The notes beneath the pieces are model-generated. The model made no database searches, was not told the origin of the DNA, and saw only the letters and a program-made list of their open reading frames with translations. DNA of 64,000 nucleotides from Austwickia chelonae NBRC 105200 (GTDB taxonomy: Bacteria; Actinomycetota; Actinomycetes; Actinomycetales; Dermatophilaceae). The stretch spans positions 1 to 64,000 of the forward strand of contig NZ_BAGZ01000003.1 in NCBI RefSeq assembly GCF_000298175.1, given 5' to 3'. A program made the position numbers and the translations under genes. Of the stretch, positions 57,168-64,000 are shown piece by piece; within the stretch, counting starts at the first letter, position 1; every line of letters starts with the position of its first letter.

Positions 57168-58355
57168 TCACTTCGCCGCGGCGGCCAGCTCGGCGGCCTT
57201 GCGCGCCCCGCCGTCCATGGTCTCTTCGATGGTCACGAGCGGGTGGTCGAAGTCGGCCAGGATGCGGCGGCCCTCGACCACGTTGTTGCCGTCCAGCCGG
57301 ACGACGAGCGGCTTGGTGGCCTTGTCGCCGAGGGTCTTCAGGGCGCCGACGATGCCGTTGGCGACCGCGTCACACGCGGTGATGCCGCCGAAGACGTTGA
57401 CGAAGACGGACTTGACCTGCTCGTCGCCGAGGATGACGTCGAGGCCGTTGGCCATGACCTCGGCGCTCGCGCCGCCGCCGATGTCGAGGAAGTTGGCGGG
57501 CTTGGCGACGCCGCCGGTGTGGTCCTGACCGGCGTAGGCGACGACGTCGAGGGTGCTCATGACGAGGCCCGCGCCGTTGCCGATGATGCCGACGTTGCCG
57601 TCGAGCTTGACGTAGTTGAGGTGCATCGCCTTGGCCTTGGCCTCCAGCGGGTCCTCGGCGGCCTCGTCGACCAGGCCGGCGTGCTCGGGCTGACGGAACG
57701 TGGCGTTGTCGTCCAGGGTGACCTTGCCGTCCAGGGCGACGATGTCACCGGAGGCGACCTTGACCAGCGGGTTGACCTCGACGAGGGTGGCGTCCTCGTT
57801 CTGGTAGACGTCCCACAGCTTCTGCAGCACGGGGGCGACCTTGGCGCCGGTCTCGGCGTCGAAGCGCGCGGCCTCGACGATCTCCTGGGCCTTGGCCTCG
57901 TCGATGCCCACGTTGGGGTCGACGGCGATGCGGGCGAGGGCCTCGGGGCGCTCGACGGCGAGCTGCTCGATCTCCATGCCGCCCTCCTTGCTGCACATCG
58001 CAAGGTAGTTGCGGTTGGCGCGGTCGAGCAGGATCGAGAAGTAGTACTCCTCCTCGATCTGCGCACCCTGAGCGATCATGACGACGCGGACCTTGTGGCC
58101 CTTGATGTCCATGCCGAGGATCTGGCTGGCGAGCTGCTCGGCCTCGTCGACGGACTTGGCGACCTTCACGCCGCCGGCCTTGCCGCGGCCGCCGGTCTTC
58201 ACCTGGGCCTTGACGACGGTGACGCCGCCGCTCTGCGGGCCGATCTCCTCGGCGGCGGCCCTGGCCTGTTCCGGCGTCTCGGCGATCTTCCCGGCGAGCA
58301 CGGGCACACCGTGCTTCTCGAAGACATCTCGCGCCTGGTACTCGAAAAGGTCCAC
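57168..58355 (-). CDS. sucC: Succinyl-CoA synthetase beta subunit
   Basis: 395 residues from GTG 58355 (GAGGGAG upstream; frames beyond are not coding). ATP-grasp opening [78 protein letters not shown] and a [12 protein letters not shown] end. First gene of the sucCD operon. Confidence 0.97.
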   Translation of the reverse strand: MDLFEYQARDVFEKHGVPVLAGKIAETPEQARAAAEEIGPQSGGVTVVKAQVKTGGRGKAGGVKVAKSVDEAEQLASQILGMDIKGHKVRVVMIAQGAQIEEEYYFSILLDRANRNYLAMCSKEGGMEIEQLAVERPEALARIAVDPNVGIDEAKAQEIVEAARFDAETGAKVAPVLQKLWDVYQNEDATLVEVNPLVKVASGDIVALDGKVTLDDNATFRQPEHAGLVDEAAEDPLEAKAKAMHLNYVKLDGNVGIIGNGAGLVMSTLDVVAYAGQDHTGGVAKPANFLDIGGGASAEVMANGLDVILGDEQVKSVFVNVFGGITACDAVANGIVGALKTLGDKATKPLVVRLDGNNVVEGRRILADFDHPLVTIEETMDGGARKAAELAAAAK

Positions 58356-58451
58356 GGCAGCTCCCTCGTCGTTGATGGTCTGACCCGGGGCCGATCCTAC
58401 CGAACGGTCAGGCCGAGGAGCTGCGGAGAAGCCGCCGATCTGCAGAAAGAT

Positions 58452-58488
58452 CACGACCCGGCCGCCCGGTGCGGACGGTCGGGTCGTG
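58452..58488 (-). terminator. Hairpin downstream of the COG0523-like gene
   Basis: CACGACCCG (58452-58460) pairs with CGGGTCGTG (58480-58488), with further GC pairing inside the loop. Begins 5 nt past the stop. Confidence 0.55.
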
Positions 58489-58493
58489 CCTGT

Positions 58494-59594
58494 TCAAGCT
58501 GCGCCGGATTCGATATCCCCCAGCCATTCCCCGAAGCCGTCGTCGCGGCCTGCCCAGCGGGCTTGGGCGCTGATCATCTCGGCATCGGTCATGATGGCGG
58601 CGTCGAAGGCCGAGCTGACGACCTGAGCCGTCTCCTCGTCGGTGGTGACCACCAAGTGGGTGGCGCGTTCGGCGTCCTCCCACAGGCCCACGGCGCCGAT
58701 GGAGAGTGCTGCACCGGCGGCCTCCCAGGCGATGGCCAGGCCGGGACGGCCGGGCAACCAGAAGGCTCCGCGCCCGCGGAGGTCACCTGAGCCCAGATCC
58801 TCGATGCGCTCCAGGAGTCGTTCGGGGTGGAAGGGTTTCCAACTGGTCAGTTCGATGGTGACGATGCCTCCGGAGGGTGCTGCACCGGAGGGTCGCCGGT
58901 ACCGGGGATCGACGAAGGTGCGGGAAGCCTGGACGTCGTGGTGGCGTTCGGCTGCGGTGGGGCACCCGCCGAAGGTCTCCATCCCGTGGTGCAGTCGGCT
59001 GTCGGGGCGACGTAGGTGGTCGAGGAGGGCCGCGTCGGACTCGTCGGGGCGTCCGTGGACGAGCACGATGTCATCGGCCAACTCGATCTGGGAGACGAGC
59101 ACTTCTCCGTAGGCGCGCTGGTCGTCCTCCACCATGTTGAGGCCGAGTTCGTTCAGGAGCGGGTCGTCGAAGACACCTGAGCAGAGATCCGTGCAGCTGA
59201 TCACGGCCACCACCGAGGCGACCTCGAGGGTGTCGGCGACGGGGCGTCCTCGGACTTCTCCCTCGGCGACGGCGAGGGTCATGGGCAGCGGGTCGGCGGC
59301 CACGGGGAGCACCACGATCAGGGATGACCATCGTCCGGACGAAGCGAGCCGGACCAGCATCGGCAGCAGGGCTTCCCGGATCGAACAGGTCAGGCAGGGG
59401 TGGGCCACATCCTCGTGGTCCTGTTCGGCGATGCCGGTGAGATCGGAGACCACCCAACGCACTTCGCCCTGGGTGGCGTCGACCGTCACCGAGACGACGG
59501 CGGAGCCGGTCAGGTCCACGTGCAACCCCATGGCGGCGAGGGCCTGATCGGGGGCATCGAGGCCGACCACGATGTGTACCGGGACAGGCGGCAC
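58494..59594 (-). CDS. COG0523/CobW-like protein with degenerate P-loop
   Basis: 366 residues from GTG 59594 with an excellent RBS (GGAGG). Overall layout matches actinobacterial COG0523 relatives in Zur regulons (I recall Rv0106): N-terminal [18 protein letters not shown] in place of a true Walker A, then [19 protein letters not shown] (CxxC, C67/C70) where metallochaperone GTPases have CxCC. The C-terminal domain has [20 protein letters not shown] and [20 protein letters not shown]. It probably helps distribute or conserve zinc, but GTP hydrolysis is doubtful given the lost P-loop. A Zur-type box is 29 nt upstream. Confidence 0.82.
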   Translation of the reverse strand: MPPVPVHIVVGLDAPDQALAAMGLHVDLTGSAVVSVTVDATQGEVRWVVSDLTGIAEQDHEDVAHPCLTCSIREALLPMLVRLASSGRWSSLIVVLPVAADPLPMTLAVAEGEVRGRPVADTLEVASVVAVISCTDLCSGVFDDPLLNELGLNMVEDDQRAYGEVLVSQIELADDIVLVHGRPDESDAALLDHLRRPDSRLHHGMETFGGCPTAAERHHDVQASRTFVDPRYRRPSGAAPSGGIVTIELTSWKPFHPERLLERIEDLGSGDLRGRGAFWLPGRPGLAIAWEAAGAALSIGAVGLWEDAERATHLVVTTDEETAQVVSSAFDAAIMTDAEMISAQARWAGRDDGFGEWLGDIESGAA

Positions 59595-59622
59595 TGATTT
59601 ACCTCCGGGCAGATTTTATTAA

Positions 59623-59637
59623 TGAGAATCGTTCTCC
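59623..59637. promoter_or_regulatory. Zur box 1
   Basis: TGAGAATCGTTCTCC, close to the actinobacterial Zur consensus TGANAATNATTNTCA, with a GAGAA/TTCTC dyad. It lies between the divergent COG0523-like gene and rpmB, and exactly fills the spacer of a plausible rpmB promoter (-35-like TTTATT at 59615-59620, -10-like TAGGCT at 59638-59643). Confidence 0.8.
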
Positions 59638-59702
59638 TAGGCTAACAGGATCAGACACCTCGCCCCGCAGAGCGGGAGAGAACGCATCACAAGGAGCACG
59701 TC

Positions 59703-59939
59703 ATGTCCCGCCATTGCCAGCTCTCCGGCGCCGAACCTCGTTTCGGAAAGACCATCAGCCATTCGCACCGACGCACTTCCCGTCGATTCGACCCCAATAT
59801 CCAGAAGAAGACCTACTACGTGCCCAGCCTGGGCCGCCGGGTCACCCTGCGCCTGTCGGCCTCGTCGATCAAGACGATCGACTCCATCGGCATCGAGGCC
59901 GCCGTCAAGCGGATCCAGGCGCGCGGCGAGAAGATCTGA
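59703..59939 (+). CDS. rpmB: Ribosomal protein bL28, zinc-independent paralog
   Basis: 78 residues: [37 protein letters not shown] single Cys, so no zinc ribbon (C-minus form). Replaces a zinc-binding bL28 when zinc is scarce. Downstream of Zur box 1. Confidence 0.93.
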   Translation: MSRHCQLSGAEPRFGKTISHSHRRTSRRFDPNIQKKTYYVPSLGRRVTLRLSASSIKTIDSIGIEAAVKRIQARGEKI

Positions 59940-59967
59940 CCCCGCATCCCCGCCTCGCCGGGAATGC

Positions 59968-60005
59968 GACGAGCGGGCGGACCCGACAGGGCCCACCCGC
60001 TCGTC
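59968..60005. terminator. Convergent hairpin between rpmB and rpmF
   Basis: GACGAGCGGG (59968-59977) pairs with CCCGCTCGTC (59996-60005). Between the convergent stops of rpmB (59939) and rpmF (60024). Confidence 0.65.
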
Positions 60006-60023
60006 ACCACTCGATCCGTCAGC

Positions 60024-60203
60024 TCACATGCCCACGGTCGCAGGGTCGACATAGCCGCGCTCGACACCCCGCACCAGGCGACGGGGGACCCGGTAGGTCT
60101 CCCCGCCAACGGCGACGGGCACCAGGTCGGCCGAGGTGGCCTTCCAGTTGGCCCGGCGGGAACGGGTGTTGCTGCGCGACATCTTGCGCTTGGGGACAGC
60201 CAT
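60024..60203 (-). CDS. rpmF: Ribosomal protein bL32, Cys-free paralog
   Basis: 59 residues, translated from the sequence: [20 protein letters not shown], ending DPATVGM. The Lys/Arg-rich start is diagnostic of bL32; the four Cys of the zinc form are all absent. RBS GAGGAG. Reads opposite to rpmB and rpmG and starts 26 nt from Zur box 2, so probably repressed by zinc together with rpmG. Confidence 0.92.
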   Translation of the reverse strand: MAVPKRKMSRSNTRSRRANWKATSADLVPVAVGGETYRVPRRLVRGVERGYVDPATVGM

Positions 60204-60228
60204 CAGGGCTCCTCGTGGTCGATGTATT

Positions 60229-60243
60229 TGAGTATGATTCTCA
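60229..60243. promoter_or_regulatory. Zur box 2
   Basis: TGAGTATGATTCTCA matches the Zur consensus TGANAATNATTNTCA at all but one fixed position. Midway between divergent rpmF (60203) and rpmG (60269), so one operator can control both. Followed by a -10-like GATAGT at 60245-60250. Confidence 0.85.
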
Positions 60244-60268
60244 TGATAGTTCAGTGAAAGGCAGGCCC

Positions 60269-60436
60269 ATGGCCAAGTACTCCGATGTACGGCCGGTGAT
60301 CAAGCTCCGCTCCACTGCGGGCACCGGCTATACATACGTCACTCGCAAGAACCGACGCAATGACCCCGATCGGATGATCCTGCGCAAATTCGACCCCGTC
60401 GTGCGCCGCCACGTCGAATTCAAAGAGGAACGCTGA
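60269..60436 (+). CDS. rpmG: Ribosomal protein bL33, Cys-free paralog
   Basis: 55 residues, translated from the sequence: [39 protein letters not shown] end. bL33 without the CxxC pairs. Its stop overlaps the rpsN start by 1 nt (TGATG). Confidence 0.94.
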   Translation: MAKYSDVRPVIKLRSTAGTGYTYVTRKNRRNDPDRMILRKFDPVVRRHVEFKEER

Positions 60437-60741
60437 TGGCGAAGAAGAGCAAGATCGCCAAGGACCAGCAGCGCCGCGAGATCGTGGCCCGCTACGCCGA
60501 AGAGCGCGCGACCCTCAAGAAGACTATCGCCTCACCGCACACCAGCGACGACGACAAAGCCGCAGCCATGGCCCGCCTGCAGAAGATGCCCCGCGACGCC
60601 AGCGCCACCCGCCTGCGCAACCGCTGCGCCGTCGACGGACGCCCCCGCGCCTACTTCCGCACCTTCGGCATCTCCCGGGTCCGGCTCCGCCAGATGGCCC
60701 ACGACGGAGAACTCCCCGGAGTCACCAAGTCCAGCTGGTGA
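60436..60741 (+). CDS. rpsN: Ribosomal protein uS14, zinc-independent paralog
   Basis: 101 residues: [60 protein letters not shown]. The long Cys-poor form that replaces the 61-residue zinc uS14. Co-transcribed with rpmG. Confidence 0.95.
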   Translation: MAKKSKIAKDQQRREIVARYAEERATLKKTIASPHTSDDDKAAAMARLQKMPRDASATRLRNRCAVDGRPRAYFRTFGISRVRLRQMAHDGELPGVTKSSW

Positions 60742-60810
60742 AACAGGTCCAGGAACCCTGGACCACACCAGCTCCCCGGACGCCGCACAGCCTTCCAGAC
60801 AGGAGCCCTC

Positions 60811-61071
60811 ATGAAACCGGGAATCCACCCCGAATACCGACCGGTGGTCTTCCGCGACGCCGCCGCCGGATACGCCTTCCTCACCCGGTCGACCGCGACC
60901 CCCCGCGAGACCATCGAATGGGAGGACGGCAACACCTACCCCTGCGTCAACGTCGACGTCTCCTCCGCCAGCCACCCCTTCTACACCGGTAAGCAGAAGA
61001 TCGTCGACACCGCAGGACGCGTCGAACGGTTCAACCGTCGCTACGGAGCCAAGCGCAACGACGCTCGCTGA
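60811..61071 (+). CDS. rpmE: Ribosomal protein bL31 type B
   Basis: 86 residues: [48 protein letters not shown]. The type B form lacking zinc Cys. 69 nt after rpsN, probably the same transcript. bS18 (rpsR2), often present in such clusters, is not in this window. Confidence 0.95.
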   Translation: MKPGIHPEYRPVVFRDAAAGYAFLTRSTATPRETIEWEDGNTYPCVNVDVSSASHPFYTGKQKIVDTAGRVERFNRRYGAKRNDAR

Positions 61072-61091
61072 CCCGTCAGCATCCACTCCGA

Positions 61092-61125
61092 CGGGTGGGG
61101 CCGCCACGACGCAGGGCCCCACCCG
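61092..61125 (+). terminator. Terminator after rpmE
   Basis: CGGGTGGGGCC (61092-61102) pairs with GGCCCCACCCG (61115-61125), loop 12 nt; 20 nt after the rpmE stop. No T tract. Confidence 0.6.
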
Positions 61126-61268
61126 CGGCAGCCAAGCTCAAGTTCACTCGAGGCCTTCCCCCGATTTCGAAGAAGGCTGGGAGAGAATGTTGTCCGGTTC
61201 TTCTCAATTCGCCCACAGGCCTGACGATCGGATACCTGAGCACAGACCGCTGCTAGGAGCTCCCCCTC

Positions 61269-62774
61269 ATGCCTCCACTCGCATGGCTGCGAAACCGCCG
61301 AATCATCGGCGTCACGGCACTGCTGCTGCCCTTGAGCGCCTTCGCCGGGCAGGCCGCCGCCGCGCCGAGTGCCTCCGTCACGCCCCGTCCCACCCACTCC
61401 TGCCTACCCCGTGTCGAGCCACAGGTTGTCCCGGCCCCCGACTACTGGGAACCACGACAGATCAAGCTCAACGGCACCTTCCCCGCCGGATGCCCCACCA
61501 CCCCCGGCTCCCAGGTCGTCTTCCGGCCACGGCTCCCCGCCGGGACACAGGTGCTCAGCGGGACGTACGCCCTCCCCGGAGTCACCATGTCCGTGGACGC
61601 CAACGGGACCGTCACCTTCCGGTTCAACCGGTCGGCATCCCGGACACCCGTGACATCCTTCGCCGGCTCGGTCTTCCTGGACCTGCCCAGGGAACGGTAC
61701 GCACCCGGCAGCACCACCATCGTCGACTGGACCGTCCTCACCGGTAAAGAAGCGATGCGGATGTCCACGCCGATCACGATGCCGCCGTGCCCCACCTGCG
61801 CCGGGAAACCTTTCCGCAGCACCACCACCGCCCAGATCGGCGCCGTCGTGGAAAAAGGCAATGTCGTCCACGGCCAGGTCCGCAGCGCGACCCTCTCCCA
61901 ACTCGCCCTCTACCGTGCTCCGCGACTCTCGCTCGACGCACGTCTGGGCGAAGGTCTGAACTGCCTCGATGCCAGCCTGTGGGACGTATGGGGACCCGGC
62001 GCCGACGAACGGGCCAAGATCAGTGACCTCACCTGCCACGAGGGCGGGCCAGGGCCGGGCGGTGCCGTCGTCCCGCCGGACCGCCTGCGCAGCGGGCACC
62101 ACTACCTCCTCGAGATCACCGCTCGGACCAACGGATTCCGGGCCGAGGGCTACCGGATCGCCGGGAAGAGCACCCTCAACGGGAGTTCCGTGGATTCGCC
62201 CACCGTGGCGGCCTGGTCCCCGGGACAGCGATACGGCGGCACGGACGGCCCCGAAGTGCCGGTCCCCCTCGCCGCCCGACTGGCGGAAGAACCCCCCGCG
62301 CCCGTGGCACCCCCGCCCGACCCCGACCGTCCGGTCGGAGGGATCCCTCTCGTACCGGTGACAGAACCACCCGCGCCGACAGCCCCGCTGCGCAACCAAC
62401 CGGGCCTCGTCCTCTACCCCGGTGCTGCGAACTCCGCGGCCCAGGCCCCGATGGCGCCACAGCCACCGCCGGTTCCGGCCCAGGCACCGGGTCAGGCGCC
62501 GGCCCCACCGGCCGCAGCCGGTTCGGACCCTCTCCCGGGATTGAATGCGCCCTCGATCCTGACCGGTCCGCCCGATCGGATCACCAGCTCGGCGCCGCAG
62601 CGCGTCCCGGTACGTTCGGCCGCAGCCGTCGCCGAGGCGGCCGCACCCCTGGCGGGGCGGCTGCCCACCTCCGGTACGGAGATCATCGCCACCGGTCTCT
62701 ACGCGGTGCTCCTGCTCGCCGGGGGCCTCGGATTGACCGCGATGCGGCAGCAGGCGGGTCGGCAGGGCGGCTGA
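61269..62774 (+). CDS. Secreted surface protein with LPxTG-like anchor
   Basis: 501 residues. Sec signal (about 1-32, GQAAAA). An Ig-like beta-sandwich region (about 55-170) is followed by a second beta-rich region to about 335 with Cys pairs (CPTC; LNCLDAS...LTCHEGG), then a Pro/Ala-rich stalk (about 335-460). The end is LPTSG (465-469), a hydrophobic helix (EIIATGLYAVLLLAGGLGLT) and a basic tail RQQAGRQGG. That is the sortase architecture, but the motif is LPxSG rather than LPxTG. No sortase gene in the window. Function unknown; a wall-linked or membrane-linked adhesin is likely. Confidence 0.82.
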   Translation: MPPLAWLRNRRIIGVTALLLPLSAFAGQAAAAPSASVTPRPTHSCLPRVEPQVVPAPDYWEPRQIKLNGTFPAGCPTTPGSQVVFRPRLPAGTQVLSGTYALPGVTMSVDANGTVTFRFNRSASRTPVTSFAGSVFLDLPRERYAPGSTTIVDWTVLTGKEAMRMSTPITMPPCPTCAGKPFRSTTTAQIGAVVEKGNVVHGQVRSATLSQLALYRAPRLSLDARLGEGLNCLDASLWDVWGPGADERAKISDLTCHEGGPGPGGAVVPPDRLRSGHHYLLEITARTNGFRAEGYRIAGKSTLNGSSVDSPTVAAWSPGQRYGGTDGPEVPVPLAARLAEEPPAPVAPPPDPDRPVGGIPLVPVTEPPAPTAPLRNQPGLVLYPGAANSAAQAPMAPQPPPVPAQAPGQAPAPPAAAGSDPLPGLNAPSILTGPPDRITSSAPQRVPVRSAAAVAEAAAPLAGRLPTSGTEIIATGLYAVLLLAGGLGLTAMRQQAGRQGG

Positions 62775-62801
62775 GCCCGGCGGGCGGTACCGCCCGAGGT
62801 C

Positions 62802-63194
62802 TCAGAGGTGGGTCCGCACCCAGTCGACGACCTCGGTGGTCGTGGCCCCGGGTGTGAAGACCTTGGCGACGCCGAGCTCCTCCAGAAGCGGGATGTCCCC
62901 CTCGGGGATGATCCCGCCTCCGAAGATCACGATGTCCTGCGCGCCACGTTCCTTGAGCAGTTCCGTCGTCTTCGCGAAGAGCGTCATGTGTGCTCCGGAC
63001 AGGACGGACAACCCGATGGCGTCGGCATCCTCCTGGATGGCGGCCTCCACGATCTGAGCAGGGGTCTGGTGCAGGCCGGTGTAGACGACCTCCACCCCGG
63101 CGTCGCGCAGGGCCCGTGCGATGACCTTGGCGCCCCGATCGTGCCCGTCCAGCCCCGGTTTGGCCACGACGATCCGCAGTGGAGAGTCAGTCAT
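62802..63194 (-). CDS. Stand-alone cobalamin-binding domain (mutase C-terminal-like)
   Basis: 130 residues; B12-binding motif DxHxxG at 16-21 (DGHDRG), then GLSVLSGAH and FGGGIIPEGD, as in the C-terminal domain of methylmalonyl-CoA mutase. Stand-alone forms of this size occur in actinobacteria, pairing with a separate catalytic subunit (for example isobutyryl- or ethylmalonyl-type mutases). No catalytic subunit lies in the window, so its partner is unknown. Confidence 0.92.
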   Translation of the reverse strand: MTDSPLRIVVAKPGLDGHDRGAKVIARALRDAGVEVVYTGLHQTPAQIVEAAIQEDADAIGLSVLSGAHMTLFAKTTELLKERGAQDIVIFGGGIIPEGDIPLLEELGVAKVFTPGATTTEVVDWVRTHL

Positions 63195-63723
63195 GAGGCC
63201 AGGTTAACGGCGGTCGCCGCGCCTGCGGGGGATCCGGCGTCGCGGACATCGCAGGTGCCGTCATCGGGTGATGACGGGTGTCGACCGGTGGCGGGTGACA
63301 TCTCTGTGAAATTTCTCATGTCGAGTTTCCACTCGGTTTCCACTGCGTCGGAGCCCCCCGGGCGGAGCGCCCCCGGCACGGCTTGTGGGAAGACTGAACA
63401 GTCAACAGAACTGGACGTCACGAGGCTGGGCGTCGCTCTTCTCCGACCGGCACGGGCCCCGCCACCGCCCCAGAAAAATCCTTTCTTGAGTTTTTCCTGA
63501 GCGCTTGCTGGATCGGAGTTGACCGAGCAAGATAACGGAGGCTTCTCACCCGAAATGTTGAACTCGCAGGTCAACGCCCTTTCGGAAATGAGTTCGCCTT
63601 CCGCATACATGTCACTCGCGGCAGAGCATCACCATGAGATAACGTTTAGGTCGCAACTTCATAAAGACGCTCATGTCCACGATGTTCAGCCCTTCGGACG
63701 TCTCAACACCCAGGATTCACCAC
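63195..63723. other. Non-coding stretch before the 3'-terminal gene
   Basis: 529 bases without a gene I can support. Contains an 8-bp hairpin with a 4-nt loop (63258-63277), an AT-richer part (63470-63680) and a possible -10 TAACGT near 63641. It is the length at which cell-wall hydrolase genes in actinobacteria often carry a c-di-AMP riboswitch, but I could not recognise that fold here. Confidence 0.4.
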
Positions 63724-64000
63724 GTGTCTTCTCCCTACAACGGCCGACACAGGCCCGCCTACGGCACCTCGACCGCCAGACCCTCCGCGAACACCGGCCC
63801 GTCAGGCCGTCACCGCTCCGGAAAGCGAAAGCTCGGACCCTCGCTCGTCAAACCGGTCTCCGTCTCCGCAGTCAGCCTCGGCGCCACCTTCGCGCTCGTC
63901 CAGACCGCGACCAACACCCCCCTCGGCGAGATCACCCAGGCGAATGCGATCGTGCGACCCGCCGCCCTCATGATGTCCCCGCAGACCGAGGAGCCCAAGG
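63724..64000 (+). CDS. Exported protein, 3' end beyond window
   Basis: At least 92 codons, open to the window edge. Start GTG 63724 has AGGA 8 nt upstream; in-frame ATGs at 63673 and 63682 are alternatives. N terminus is Arg/Ser/Gly-rich (VSSPYNGRHRPAYGTSTARP) with a hydrophobic segment at about 46-58 (VSAVSLGATFALV) that would act as a signal anchor. Layout resembles actinobacterial cell-wall hydrolases (NlpC/P60 or M23), but no catalytic domain is within the window. Confidence 0.6.
   Translation, partial: MSSPYNGRHRPAYGTSTARPSANTGPSGRHRSGKRKLGPSLVKPVSVSAVSLGATFALVQTATNTPLGEITQANAIVRPAALMMSPQTEEPK

Noticed and set aside
56121-58790. 889-codon open frame on the plus strand
   Set aside because: Antisense of sucCD; Asp/Val/Gly/Leu-rich repeats come from the GC codon pattern of the real genes.
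61178-61192. Zur-like half-site before the surface protein
   Set aside because: Only one arm resembles the consensus; five of twelve fixed positions differ.
63191-63610. 139-codon minus-strand frame ending in an overlap with the B12-domain gene
   Set aside because: No RBS, mixed composition, no recognisable domain; ATGA-like overlap is probably coincidental.
63195-63672. c-di-AMP (ydaO) riboswitch before the terminal gene
   Set aside because: Considered because of gene type and gap length, but the conserved core could not be found by eye.

Overview
The window is about 64 kb of high-GC DNA from an actinobacterium, most likely a member of the Micrococcales (perhaps Dermatophilaceae-like; this is inference from gene content, no search was run). 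The grounds are the actinobacterial block DUF4350-MoxR-DUF58-SpoIIM-RDD, a monomeric NADP isocitrate dehydrogenase, the core order sucC-sucD ... DUF6350-purN-purH-folD-DUF3017 ... mdh, many GTG starts with 4-nt GTGA/ATGA overlaps, an IdeR/DtxR-type iron box, and Zur-type boxes before zinc-independent ribosomal protein paralogs.

Layout. 1-8.7 kb: a PH-domain membrane protein cut by the window edge, then a translationally coupled operon (membrane protein, DUF4129, DUF4350, MoxR, DUF58) followed by SpoIIM-like, RDD and cupin genes. 8.8-17.3 kb: nucleoside salvage, with deoA, an M20 deacylase, cdd, and a BmpA-type nucleoside ABC importer (two permeases, a double ATPase, a lipoprotein). 17.7-24.7 kb: manC with a textbook terminator, a D,D-carboxypeptidase with a roughly 600-residue repetitive cytoplasmic tail, a 2H phosphoesterase and two tandem paralogous HTH proteins. 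24.8-29.2 kb: icd, an unknown P/A/E-rich protein, mdh. 29.3-33.9 kb: a siderophore-type iron ABC importer with a GNAT gene, divergent from a DUF4213/DUF364 protein. 33.9-38.8 kb: DUF6350-purN-purH-folD-DUF3017. 38.9-41.4 kb: prepilin peptidase, SigE-like sigma factor and a coupled membrane protein. 41.8-54.4 kb: an exopolysaccharide locus (four glycosyltransferases, Wzx, Wzy, a Wzz-type protein with a degenerate kinase-like domain, an acyltransferase, a NodB deacetylase and two GH26-like glycosidases). 54.6-58.4 kb: dctA, sucD, sucC. 58.5-61.1 kb: a Zur-type zinc-starvation cluster (COG0523-like protein, bL28, bL32, bL33, uS14, bL31B). 61.3-64 kb: an LPxTG-like surface protein, a stand-alone B12-binding domain, and the start of an exported protein that runs off the end.

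How it fits together. The central-metabolism genes form a backbone whose order I recall from Streptomyces and Mycobacterium. The iron module lies between mdh and folD, and the prepilin peptidase/sigma/exopolysaccharide/dctA block lies between DUF6350 and sucD, as if inserted into that backbone. Within the exopolysaccharide locus, a five-gene minus-strand operon, with every junction overlapping by 4 nt, diverges from a four-gene plus-strand operon. Parts of it are visibly lower in GC (about 48-53% in sampled 60-nt lines, against 60-73% in the lines sampled elsewhere). The exopolysaccharide locus, with its two GH26-like enzymes and Wzz-pseudokinase protein, is the best candidate for an undescribed system. 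No tRNA, rRNA, CRISPR array, insertion sequence or phage gene was found.
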